A stretch of 64,000 nt of DNA, taken from Acinetobacter parvus DSM 16617 = CIP 108168 (GTDB taxonomy: Bacteria > Pseudomonadota > Gammaproteobacteria > Pseudomonadales > Moraxellaceae). The DNA lies in assembly GCF_000368025.1 (NCBI RefSeq), contig NZ_KB849207.1, positions 7,642 to 71,641 on the forward strand. The letters are read 5' to 3'. Below are positions 9,692 to 17,197 of this stretch, in pieces. The notes under the pieces were generated by a model, which did not search any database, had not been told where the DNA came from, and was given only the letters and a program-made list of their open reading frames with translations. Made by a program: the position numbers and the translations under genes. Within the stretch, counting starts at the first letter, position 1; every line of letters begins with the position of its first letter.

Positions 9692-10129
9692 TTATGCAAA
9701 GAGTGGCGGTGCTCGCCCTTGAGGTAATAAGAATAGCCGTTGCAGTGCAAAATAAATATGCTTAAATGCCTGTTGATACGCGACTAAACGGATTTGGATT
9801 CGGACTAAAACTTCTTTCACGCCGAATTCTGGTGGTAATACCAGATTGGCATAGACAGTACAGTACTGGCATTGATGGTTTGGATCGTGGTGGTCATGTT
9901 TCGACATCAAGCTTTGATGTTGTTCAAGCTGATGTGAATGATGATGCATATTGTGCGATACAGACTGCTGTTCAGCTTTTAATTTAGGCAACAATAACGC
10001 TTGGGTAATCGTTTCACAGACGGGTGCAATCTGATATTGCTTCGGCAGTAGAGGCTGCAAAAACACCGCAATCTGTAAACAGACTGCGGTAAATGCAAGC
10101 ATTAAACCACTACGAAACAATAAGGGCAC
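9692..10129 (-). CDS. DUF2946 His-rich small protein, copper-associated
   Basis: A 145-residue protein with an N-terminal hydrophobic segment (LMLAFTAVCLQIAVFL), a His-rich middle (HHHSHQ, HDHHDPNHQ), a CQYC pair at Cys87 and Cys90 and the characteristic end LLPQGRAPPLFA. This matches the DUF2946 family usually found beside TonB copper receptors. The open frame begins at GTG 10129 with no clear ribosome site, so the start is uncertain. It lies 23 bases after def and 73 bases before oprC on the same strand. A periplasmic metal-binding role is inferred. Confidence 0.82.
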   Translation of the reverse strand: MPLLFRSGLMLAFTAVCLQIAVFLQPLLPKQYQIAPVCETITQALLLPKLKAEQQSVSHNMHHHSHQLEQHQSLMSKHDHHDPNHQCQYCTVYANLVLPPEFGVKEVLVRIQIRLVAYQQAFKHIYFALQRLFLLPQGRAPPLFA

Positions 10130-10152
10130 TTTTAATAACCGAAAAACATGTG

Positions 10153-10683
10153 TTAACGTTTAACCGCAACTTTTTCCTTATCGCGTTGACGTACAACTTT
10201 TTCAACTTTTTCACGTGCACGTTGACGTTTCAATGGCGATAAATAGTCTACAAACAGTTTTCCATTTAAGTGATCCATTTCATGTTGGATACAAACTGCG
10301 AGAAGTTCGTCAGCTTCTAATTCAAATGCTTGACCATCAAGGTTAATTGCTTCAATTTTTACACGTGACGGACGCGCAACTTTATCGTATATTTGAGGCA
10401 CAGAGAGACAGCCTTCTTCGTAGGGCTGAGTCTCTTGAGTCAGTGGAGTGACTTTGGGGTTGATGAACACCATCGGTTGATTTTTCTCTTCAGAAAGGTC
10501 CATGACAATAAGCTGAATATGATGATCAACCTGAGTTGCCGCTAAACCTATACCCGGTGCCTCGTACATGGTTTCTAACATATCTGCTGCAAGCTGACGA
10601 ATATCATCAGTGACTTCTTCGACTGGCTTGGCAATGGTACGAAGACGGGGATCAGGAAAACTTAAAATAGGTAATAAGGCCAT
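10153..10683 (-). CDS. def: Peptide deformylase
   Basis: Metallo-hydrolase removing the N-formyl group from new proteins. The 176-residue product has all three family motifs: GIGLAATQ (44-51), EGCLSVP with metal ligand Cys92, and QHEMDH with His134, Glu135 and His138. The start ATG 10683 (MALLPIL) has GAGGA six bases upstream; four extra codons before it are not needed. It is divergent from the LysM-dprA-tsaC unit, a common gamma-proteobacterial arrangement. Confidence 0.96.
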   Translation of the reverse strand: MALLPILSFPDPRLRTIAKPVEEVTDDIRQLAADMLETMYEAPGIGLAATQVDHHIQLIVMDLSEEKNQPMVFINPKVTPLTQETQPYEEGCLSVPQIYDKVARPSRVKIEAINLDGQAFELEADELLAVCIQHEMDHLNGKLFVDYLSPLKRQRAREKVEKVVRQRDKEKVAVKR

Positions 10684-10803
10684 ACTGTTCCTCACTTATG
10701 CCATTGATCAAAAAACCAACTGAAGGGAATGCTTGATCAAAAAATTGTGTGTAAAGTCGTTATTATAGCGCAACTACACAGATAATTTTTAGGAATTATG
10801 ATA

Positions 10804-11955
10804 ATGAAAAAGGTTTTAAACGGCATACAATCATTTCATGCCTTGGGGTTAAAAAAACAACTAATTGCTGCTGCAATTTGTGCTGGATTGGGCATGACGG
10901 TAAACCTGACCCATGCAGCCAGTCCGAATGTCAGCCCACCGTCAGTGAAAGCAGGCGCACCGCATGTTTATGTGGTGAAAAAAGGCGATACCCTCTGGGA
11001 CATTTCGGGCAAGTTTTTAAGCAAGCCGTGGCGCTGGCCTGAAATCTGGGCAAGCAACAAACATGTTAAAAACCCACACTGGATTTATCCAGGGGACAAA
11101 CTACTACTTTGTAGTTTGAACGGTAAACCACTGATCGGTAAAGATGAAGGTGATGGTTGTGACGGTATCATTCGTCGTTACTCTGGCAATACTTCTACTT
11201 TACGTCCAAAGGTTCGCATTGAAGCTTTGAATAATAGCGTCCCGGTTATTCCATTAGCTCATATTCAACAATGGCTGGAACGCACCTCGGTACTTCCAGC
11301 CGATGCGATTGCCAATACACCGTATATTCTGGGCACCGCAGACAACCGCGTTCTTGCAGGCAAGGGCCAGAGCGTTTATGTCCGTGGTAAGGGTCTTGAA
11401 AATGGTCAACGCTATGGTGTGTTCCGTGAGGGCGAACCATATGTGGTGCTGGATGAGAAAGGCAAAAAACAGGTGCTTGGCATTGAGTTAACCCAAGTCG
11501 CTTCGGGTGTTGCCATTCGCAACGAAAATGACATCACTACGGTTGAACTGACCGACAGCTACAATGGTGAAGTCCGCCGTGGCGACCGCGTCATGGCTGA
11601 ACAGGATGCCATGCTGCCTACCCTGTTCTACCCAACTGATGCAGGTCAGGTCAAAGATGGCGGCAAGATCATTCGTGTCATGGGTTCAATTGGAACTGCT
11701 GCGAAAAACGGCGTGGTGACCGTAGACCGTGGTACGGCTGACGGTATTGAGATCGGACAGGTTTTCAGCACCTATCAGGATGGTGAAACTGTTCGTGACC
11801 CTAAAACCAAGGAAGCCGTTAAACTTCCTGGACAATATGTGGGCAGTGTCATGATCTTTAAGAGTTTTGACCGTATCAGCTATGCATACGTGCTGGAAAG
11901 TGAACTGCCAATAAAGATTGGTTCAAACATCAAGCCACCTCGTCTTGATGACTAA
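10804..11955 (+). CDS. LysM-domain peptidoglycan-binding protein
   Basis: A 383-residue exported protein with a signal peptide (about 1-39, ending THAAS) and one LysM domain at about 53-103 (YVVKKGDTLWDISGKFL, then IYPGDKLLL). The long remainder, with no catalytic motif I recognise, is typical of the LysM protein found between def and dprA in many gamma-proteobacteria. AGGA sits nine bases before ATG 10804 and only three before ATG 10798, so the second ATG is chosen. A role in cell-wall maintenance is inferred. It is followed 13 bases later by dprA. Confidence 0.88.
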   Translation: MKKVLNGIQSFHALGLKKQLIAAAICAGLGMTVNLTHAASPNVSPPSVKAGAPHVYVVKKGDTLWDISGKFLSKPWRWPEIWASNKHVKNPHWIYPGDKLLLCSLNGKPLIGKDEGDGCDGIIRRYSGNTSTLRPKVRIEALNNSVPVIPLAHIQQWLERTSVLPADAIANTPYILGTADNRVLAGKGQSVYVRGKGLENGQRYGVFREGEPYVVLDEKGKKQVLGIELTQVASGVAIRNENDITTVELTDSYNGEVRRGDRVMAEQDAMLPTLFYPTDAGQVKDGGKIIRVMGSIGTAAKNGVVTVDRGTADGIEIGQVFSTYQDGETVRDPKTKEAVKLPGQYVGSVMIFKSFDRISYAYVLESELPIKIGSNIKPPRLDD

Positions 11956-11968
11956 GTCCTAAAGACCC

Positions 11969-13108
11969 ATGTTGGATCAATTATCACCTCAGCACTACGC
12001 CACTGTTTTGGTGTGGTATTTGGTTCAACATTCGCTCTCCAGTTTTCCAAAAATTCTTCATCACTTTGGCAGTTGTGAACAGGCAACTCAACCCAACCGC
12101 TTTGCAGAATGGCAGCAACTTGGCCTACATGCCAGTCATTTAAAACGTTTGCAGGAATTCCAGACTGCGCAGGGGCAGCAACAATTTGCACAGACCGTTC
12201 AACTCATTCAAAAACACAGTGACTTCATCTTAACGCCTGACGATATCGGCTATCCAACCCAGCTATTGCCCTATTCAGACCACCCACCGATTTTATTTGG
12301 GCAGGGACAGGCATCGGCACTGTTACAACCCCAAATCGCTGTAGTGGGCAGCCGCAAGCCCAGCCCTCATGGACGGCAAATGGCCTATGACTTTGGCTAT
12401 TATTTAAGTGAAAAAGGCTTTTATATCAGCAGTGGTCTGGCACATGGTATTGATGAGGCAGCACATCGTGGTGGACTGGCGCATCAGCGAACCATTGCAG
12501 TGATGGGCACAGGACTGGATACCATTTATCCTGCCCAGCATAAACAATTAGCCGAAGAAATTCGTCAATCGGGCGCAATTGTGACTGAGTTCTTGCCTGC
12601 CACCCTGCCTTTAGCCGCGTTTTTTCCACGGCGTAACCGTATTGTCAGCGGCTTGAGCCTTGGCGTGTTGGTGGTGGAGGCGGCATTAAAAAGCGGTTCC
12701 ATCACCACGGCAAATGCAGCGGCAAATCAGGGCAAAATGGTCTTCGCCATTCCTGGACATATTTACAGCGAGCATCATCAAGGTTGCCATCAACTGATTC
12801 GGGAGGGTGCAACCCTGGTTGACCATCCTGAACAGATCATTGAAGATCTGGCTTTACCAACCCAATGGCAAGCCCAGCAACAACGTGTTGAAGAACCCAA
12901 AGAAACAGTACCTCCACCACCCAGCCTGCCTACGCACCTGATCGAACTCTACCAGATACTGGACTGGGTTGGACAAGACCTCGACCAACTTGCCCAGCGC
13001 TATTCAGCATCGATTGCTGACCTCACCGCCCAGTTAATGGAACTGGAATTGCTCGGTTTATGTATCCAGCAAGGTGGACGCTATTTACGTTGCCGCCCAA
13101 TGCATTAA
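11969..13108 (+). CDS. dprA: DNA-processing protein DprA
   Basis: A 379-residue cytoplasmic protein that loads RecA on incoming single-stranded DNA during natural transformation. The Rossmann-like core shows VGSRKPSPHGRQMAY, GLAHGIDEAAHRGGL, MGTGLDTIYP, PRRNRIVSGLS and SGSITTANAAANQGK, all conserved. A C-terminal winged-helix-like domain (about 310-375) follows a proline-rich linker (VPPPPSLPTH). It lies in a tight cluster between the LysM gene and tsaC. Presence fits the natural competence of Acinetobacter. Confidence 0.96.
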   Translation: MLDQLSPQHYATVLVWYLVQHSLSSFPKILHHFGSCEQATQPNRFAEWQQLGLHASHLKRLQEFQTAQGQQQFAQTVQLIQKHSDFILTPDDIGYPTQLLPYSDHPPILFGQGQASALLQPQIAVVGSRKPSPHGRQMAYDFGYYLSEKGFYISSGLAHGIDEAAHRGGLAHQRTIAVMGTGLDTIYPAQHKQLAEEIRQSGAIVTEFLPATLPLAAFFPRRNRIVSGLSLGVLVVEAALKSGSITTANAAANQGKMVFAIPGHIYSEHHQGCHQLIREGATLVDHPEQIIEDLALPTQWQAQQQRVEEPKETVPPPPSLPTHLIELYQILDWVGQDLDQLAQRYSASIADLTAQLMELELLGLCIQQGGRYLRCRPMH

Positions 13109-13144
13109 ACTAGCAACATCTATCCCTTGATTCTCAGTTTTCGC

Positions 13145-13714
13145 ATGATCACATCCTCCATTTCTGAAGCGGCACAACTATTAAAACAGGGTGAAGTGCT
13201 TGCCTATCCCACTGAAGCCGTCTGGGGGTTGGGCTGTGATCCATTCAATGAACAGGCGTTTCAGCACATTTTGGAACTGAAACATCGTCCAATGGAAAAA
13301 GGGGTGATTTTACTGGCTGGGCACCTTGATCAGGTTGAACACTTACTACAAAGCTTAACAGCCGATATTCGCCAGCAAGTCATTGCAAGCTGGTCCGACC
13401 GTTTGCCGACAGAGCGTGCCACCACCTGGCTACTCCCTGCCGATCAGCACATTCCAGACTGGATTAAGGGACAGCATCCCCTTGTCGCGGTACGTGTGAC
13501 CACCCATCCCCTGTGTGTTGGGCTGTGCAACAGCTTTGGTGGCTTTATTGTTTCAACCAGTGCCAATCCTGCGGGTTTAACACCTGCACATAGCCTGCAA
13601 CAGGCACAGGATTACTTTGCCTCATCGCTGCATTACCTAAAGGGTGATCTGGGACTGAGCCAGCAACCGAGCCGAATCTTAAATGCACTTACAGGTGAAG
13701 TGATTCGTGCTTAG
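13145..13714 (+). CDS. tsaC: Threonylcarbamoyl-AMP synthase TsaC (YrdC/Sua5 family)
   Basis: Makes threonylcarbamoyl-adenylate for the t6A37 modification of ANN-decoding tRNAs. The 189-residue length is that of the single-domain TsaC type. Motifs include GEVLAYPTEAVWGLGCDP and KHRPMEKGVILL (KxRxxxKG), and VSTSANPAGLTPA near the end. ATG 13145 (MITSSISEAA) is preferred; the TTG at 13127 would add six unlike residues. It is the third gene of the LysM-dprA-tsaC cluster, 36 bases after dprA. Confidence 0.94.
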   Translation: MITSSISEAAQLLKQGEVLAYPTEAVWGLGCDPFNEQAFQHILELKHRPMEKGVILLAGHLDQVEHLLQSLTADIRQQVIASWSDRLPTERATTWLLPADQHIPDWIKGQHPLVAVRVTTHPLCVGLCNSFGGFIVSTSANPAGLTPAHSLQQAQDYFASSLHYLKGDLGLSQQPSRILNALTGEVIRA

Positions 13715-13747
13715 TACATTAATCATATAATTCGGTGAAGAGCAGAC

Positions 13748-13781
13748 AAAAAAAAGCTCAGTTATATAGGGATAACTGAGC
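13748..13781 (-). terminator. Rho-independent terminator reading leftward
   Basis: The 10-bp stem GCTCAGTTAT / ATAACTGAGC (13756-13765, 13772-13781) is followed on the minus strand by eight T. The plus strand lacks a T-run, so it serves a minus-strand transcript rather than tsaC. Confidence 0.8.
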
Positions 13782-13868
13782 ATAAAAAGGATGTGGATAA
13801 TCACATCCAGAGGGTTCACAAATTTGGTAAGCAACTTCTTCATTCTCATAACGAATCAGCCTGCTGCG
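13748..13868 (-). ncRNA. Candidate small RNA (or tiny ORF transcript), about 120 nt
   Basis: On the minus strand a consensus promoter (TTGTAT, 17-bp spacer, TATAAT) is followed about 120 bases later by a strong hairpin with an 8-T tail. There is no large ORF between them. One frame reads without stop as RYENEEVAYQICEPSGCDY and ends in the terminator stem, but has no start codon after the predicted transcript start; another frame has ATG but runs past the terminator. The transcript would be antisense to nothing and independent of tsaC, which lies on the other strand. An RNA gene is inferred from the paired promoter and terminator only. Confidence 0.5.
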
Positions 13869-13874
13869 GGCGGT

Positions 13875-13903
13875 ATTATAGAACAATTGTTCAACTTATA
13901 CAA
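13875..13903 (-). promoter_or_regulatory. Sigma70 promoter of the candidate small RNA
   Basis: The -10 is TATAAT (13880 to 13875) and the -35 is TTGTAT (13903 to 13898), with a 17-base spacer, reading leftward. The surrounding 13890-14100 is very AT-rich and holds no gene I can support. Confidence 0.55.
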
Positions 13904-14125
13904 ATATATTATTTCTCTAACAAAAAATGTGAAAAACGTACCATTTTTGTCACTTTCATTATTTTAATAAAATTATATTTCTATTTTTATTCAGCTTTTT
14001 TTAGATGACAAATTTAGTCACACTTTAAAATATATTTGTAAATCATATAGAAAGAATGCTCATTAGATAAATTTTTTGGTGTGTTTGTTTTTATTTTCAA
14101 CAAACACACCTTTATCGAACCTGAA

Positions 14126-14368
14126 TTAGGCTGATTTCACCCGTGTGGCTGGTGCTTTCACCGTTTTCTTCTGTGCCATCACAATACCCACCAGAATCAT
14201 CACACCACCAATGCTATGGTGGATCGTCCATTGTTCAGACAACCAGAGGCTGGCAATAATTGCGGTAAACACAGGCATCAGGTTGATAAAAATACTGGTA
14301 CGGTTTGGGCCAATCGCCTGTACTGCCAACATCCATAATAATGGTGCGATCAACGATGGAAAGATAGA
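14126..14368 (-). pseudogene. EamA/DMT transporter, C-terminal remnant
   Basis: About 80 residues are left (SIFPSLIAPLLWMLAV, then IGPNRTSIFINLMPVFTAI and two more helices), the last three helices of an EamA-family drug/metabolite transporter. In frame upstream there is a stop at about 14371 and then unrelated sequence, so at least two thirds of the gene is gone. The break meets the tail of an AraC regulator on the other strand, which suggests one deletion removed the 5' halves of a divergent pair. Confidence 0.75.
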
Positions 14369-14516
14369 CTACCACCACAGTTCCAGCTTTATAGAGTTCT
14401 TTAAACGCTATACAGGCCAGACCCCATCCAGCTTAAAAACGCCTCCATTTAAAGAACGCCCTGTTTTCATGGATTATTTGTATGGATTCATCTCAACAGC
14501 ATTGCACTCTGGCTGA
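14360..14516 (+). pseudogene. AraC-family regulator, C-terminal remnant
   Basis: About 50 codons read DYHHSSSFIEFFKRYTGQTP, the second helix-turn-helix and the closing signature of AraC/XylS regulators (F..FFKR.TGQTPS), then a short tail to TGA 14514-14516. No DNA for the rest of the protein lies upstream; instead the sequence runs into the EamA remnant on the other strand. The AraC call rests on the match to the family signature and could be tested by alignment. Confidence 0.6.
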
Positions 14517-14567
14517 ATAGCAGTTAAAACAAACAGGTCTTGCACAACAACAGATTAGGATAATCAC

Positions 14568-15113
14568 ATGAGCCAATCGGTTTACCACATTCCAGTTAAG
14601 GACATTAAGGGTCAGGATGTTGACCTTGATCAATATCAGGGTAAAGTCCTATTGATCGTCAACGTTGCGTCAAAATGTGGTTTGACACCACAATATGAGG
14701 GTTTGGAAAAACTTTATCAGGCCAAAAAAGATCAGGGGCTGGAAATTTTAGGTTTCCCTGCCAATAACTTCTTAGAGCAAGAGCCAGGCACAAACGATGA
14801 GATTGAACAATTCTGCTCTCTCAACTATGACGTGCATTTCCCACTTTTCGCCAAAATCTCTGTTGCAGGTGATGATAAGCACCCACTTTACCAGACACTG
14901 ACTCAGGCGATTCCTGAACGTACGGGTGAGGGTCCTTGGTGGAAAGACCTTGTTGACTATGGTTTAACCCCAAACAATCCGCCTGAAGTGTTGTGGAACT
15001 TTGAAAAATTCCTCATCAATAAAAATGGCGAGATCGTTGCACGTTTTGCACCAGACATCACAGCCGATGACGAACGTATTGTCAGTGCGATTGAAGCTGA
15101 GCTAGCCAAATAA
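14568..15113 (+). CDS. Glutathione peroxidase family protein
   Basis: A 181-residue thiol peroxidase reducing hydrogen or lipid peroxides, probably with thioredoxin or glutathione. The peroxidatic residue is Cys37 in NVASKCGLTPQYEGL. GFPANNFLEQEPG replaces the usual GFPCNQF, so the resolving Cys used by many bacterial enzymes is missing there; Cys82 (EQFCSLNY) is the other conserved one. WNFEKFLINKNG near the C-terminus is standard. No signal peptide, so it is cytoplasmic. ATG 14568 has AGGA a few bases upstream. It stands alone, with its own terminator. Confidence 0.93.
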   Translation: MSQSVYHIPVKDIKGQDVDLDQYQGKVLLIVNVASKCGLTPQYEGLEKLYQAKKDQGLEILGFPANNFLEQEPGTNDEIEQFCSLNYDVHFPLFAKISVAGDDKHPLYQTLTQAIPERTGEGPWWKDLVDYGLTPNNPPEVLWNFEKFLINKNGEIVARFAPDITADDERIVSAIEAELAK

Positions 15114-15126
15114 TTCTTATATATTT

Positions 15127-15159
15127 AAAGAAAAGAATAGTTTACCTCTTCTTTTCTTT
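15127..15159. terminator. Terminator after glutathione peroxidase
   Basis: AAAGAAAAGAA (15127-15137) pairs perfectly with TTCTTTTCTTT (15149-15159). The stem is A/T-only apart from two G-C pairs, so it may be weak. Confidence 0.5.
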
Positions 15160-15216
15160 TGAATAACTATTATAATTTTACTTTAATTTATATATATAAA
15201 ATAAAGATGGAATTTT

Positions 15217-15912
15217 ATGGCAAAGTTTCTTAATACCAGCGCAACTAATTTTTATTTAGAGGAACTGATCAAGAATGCTAAAGAAAGATTGATTTTAATT
15301 AGTCCTTTCTTAAAACTGAATGATCGTATCAAAGAACTTTTAGAAGACAAAAATCGTTTAAAAATAGATATTCGTATCATTTATGGAAAAAGTGATTTGC
15401 ATCCTGATGAAATTAAATGGATGCAAAAACTCGATTATGTACGAGTCAGCTTCTGCAAAAATCTACATGCCAAGTGTTATATAAACGAATCAACTTGCAT
15501 TATCTCTAGTCTAAATCTTTATGAATTTAGCCAAGTCAACAATAATGAAATGGGTATCCTGATAGAAAAAGATCAAGATGCAACCGTATTTAAAGACGCC
15601 TACGAAGAAGCTCAACGCATTATTCGGATCAGCGATGAAGTTCGTATTTCTCTTGATGAAGTTAAAGAGTTCGAGACTGTTCAAGACAATAATGAACAAG
15701 AGGATTTCAGCAAATTAACCACCTCTAAACTTGCGGCAAAACATAAGCTCAAAACCAATGAGCTTCTTGAACAATTTGTCCAAAAAGGTTTTTTAGTAGT
15801 TAATGATAAAGGTAAACACCAATTAACCGAGCAAGGCAAAAATATTGGAGGAGAATTCAAGTTCAATAGCTATGGTGGCTACTTCCTTTGGCTTGGAGAT
15901 ATGAATATCTGA
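15217..15912 (+). CDS. Phospholipase D-like single-HKD protein with C-terminal winged-helix-like part
   Basis: A 231-residue protein with one PLD-type active-site motif: His84 and Lys86 in NLHAKCYIN, then Ser98 and Asn100 in IISSLNLYEFS. The motif's Asp is a Glu (Glu91). Single-HKD members work as dimers and include nucleases such as Nuc and BfiI. Residues about 165-215 (TTSKLAAKHKLKTNELLEQF, then LTEQGKNIGGEF) look like a small DNA-binding helical domain ending in a YGGYFLWLG strand. No signal peptide, so a cytoplasmic nucleic-acid role is more likely than lipid hydrolysis. It is AT-rich and has no partner gene. Confidence 0.8.
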   Translation: MAKFLNTSATNFYLEELIKNAKERLILISPFLKLNDRIKELLEDKNRLKIDIRIIYGKSDLHPDEIKWMQKLDYVRVSFCKNLHAKCYINESTCIISSLNLYEFSQVNNNEMGILIEKDQDATVFKDAYEEAQRIIRISDEVRISLDEVKEFETVQDNNEQEDFSKLTTSKLAAKHKLKTNELLEQFVQKGFLVVNDKGKHQLTEQGKNIGGEFKFNSYGGYFLWLGDMNI

Positions 15913-16070
15913 ACAACATCATTTACCTAAATCATCAAAAGATTTTGGGCTATAATCTTAGTAGCCCCTCTTCTTTACATAAGCAATCTTAATGAATTAC
16001 AAAAATCACTTTTTTATTCATATTTTTTCATTATAGTGACGTTATTCACATATTTTGGTGCAGTTCAGCC

Positions 16071-16670
16071 ATGATGGAAAACCAGTCGATCAAAGCCATC
16101 CTTTCAGCCATGACACTTGTTGCTGCATTTACACTGACAGGCTGTGATCAAGTTCCCCATGACAATGAGCAGGTGGAACAAGAGTCTGAATTTGAACAGC
16201 CTGCTACAACAGCGAATCAGGATAACAGCATCGAAATGATCAAGGCACAGGACACCCAAAACCTGAGTCATGGCGATATGCTCAACATCGCACGCGATAT
16301 TGCAAAGTTGCAGCTTGAGACCGATGATTATGTGACCTTGTTAAAACAGTCACAAAGCAGCCTTGAACAGGCAATTCAGGATCAAAATGTTCAGCAACTG
16401 CAAAATATCACAGGTGAACTTAAGCAGGAATTACACGGACTACATGACATTTTACTTTCACTAAACCTGAAAAGTAATGAGGTTGACCAGATTCGCCAGA
16501 GTCTACTTACAGCCAACCAGCAGCTTCTGAGCATGCCCTTGCTACATGGTCAACTGGACATTGCCCAGCTAGATTTTGCAAAAATTGAAAAGCAGTTCAA
16601 CACCATTCAAATGGATATGGTCAAACTGGCAACCTTAGTACTCGGCAATAAAGATGATTCAAACGCTTAA
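16071..16670 (+). CDS. Predicted lipoprotein, unknown function
   Basis: A 199-residue protein with a lipoprotein signal: hydrophobic SAMTLVAAFTLTGC with the lipobox LTGC at about residues 22-25. The mature part is acidic and Gln-rich and is predicted to be a long helical bundle or coiled coil (LAQ/QQL-rich, no Cys). I do not recognise a family. Two adjacent ATG (16071, 16074) could start it and neither has a clear ribosome site. It converges on atpC across a terminator, so it is not part of the atp operon. Confidence 0.75.
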   Translation: MMENQSIKAILSAMTLVAAFTLTGCDQVPHDNEQVEQESEFEQPATTANQDNSIEMIKAQDTQNLSHGDMLNIARDIAKLQLETDDYVTLLKQSQSSLEQAIQDQNVQQLQNITGELKQELHGLHDILLSLNLKSNEVDQIRQSLLTANQQLLSMPLLHGQLDIAQLDFAKIEKQFNTIQMDMVKLATLVLGNKDDSNA

Positions 16671-16700
16671 ACTATATTTATTTTAATTTTCGATGCAGCA

Positions 16701-16727
16701 TAAAAAAAGCCACCTTTCGGTGGCTTT
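16701..16727. terminator. Terminator between lipoprotein gene and atpC
   Basis: The stem AAGCCACC / GGTGGCTT (16708-16715 and 16719-16726) is flanked by seven A on the left and a short T-run on the right. It can end the ATP synthase operon from the right and the lipoprotein gene from the left. Confidence 0.85.
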
Positions 16728-16749
16728 CTCAATCTGAAATCAGCACTGA

Positions 16750-17169
16750 TTAGAGCGCGCGATTCTTGATTTTGCGGATGGTTTCAAGCTGAGCCGCCGT
16801 TTCTGCAAGCGCAGCAAGAGCAGCAGCCGAGTCCAAATCACTCTTTTGATTGGCTAGCAATTGTTCAGCTTGTTTACGAGCTTCCATAATTGCAGCTTCA
16901 TCCAAGTTGTCTGCACGGATTGCACTATCTGCAAGTACCGTAACAACATGAGGTTGAACTTCTAACACACCGCCAGATACGTAAACAATTTCTTCCGTAC
17001 CATTTTCCAACTGAACACGAATCGGTCCAGGTTGGAGTAAAGTTACAAGTGGTGCATGTCCAGGTAAAATACCTAACTCACCACCCGCACCTTTTGCGAT
17101 TAACATCGTAACTTGTCCAGAGTAAATCGACTCTTTAACACTTACAACATCGCATTGCATAATCGCCAT
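16750..17169 (-). CDS. atpC: ATP synthase F1 epsilon subunit
   Basis: The 139-residue rotor-stalk subunit that couples gamma to the c-ring and inhibits ATP hydrolysis. The N-terminal beta-sandwich (MQCDVVSVKESIYSGQV, then GELGILPGHAPLVTLLQPG) is followed by two C-terminal helices. It is the last gene of the operon, 28 bases after atpD. Confidence 0.97.
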   Translation of the reverse strand: MAIMQCDVVSVKESIYSGQVTMLIAKGAGGELGILPGHAPLVTLLQPGPIRVQLENGTEEIVYVSGGVLEVQPHVVTVLADSAIRADNLDEAAIMEARKQAEQLLANQKSDLDSAAALAALAETAAQLETIRKIKNRAL

Positions 17170-17197
17170 GAGAATCTCCTTAAATTAGAGTTGCTAA

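Noticed and set aside
10704..10743. Direct repeat TTGATCAAAAAA twice between def and the LysM gene
   Set aside because: It is short, AT-rich and not clearly placed as an operator; no regulator can be named.
13793..14008. A 71-codon plus-strand frame after tsaC
   Set aside because: It has a low-complexity Phe/Tyr-rich end in AT-rich DNA and overlaps the promoter of the candidate small RNA.
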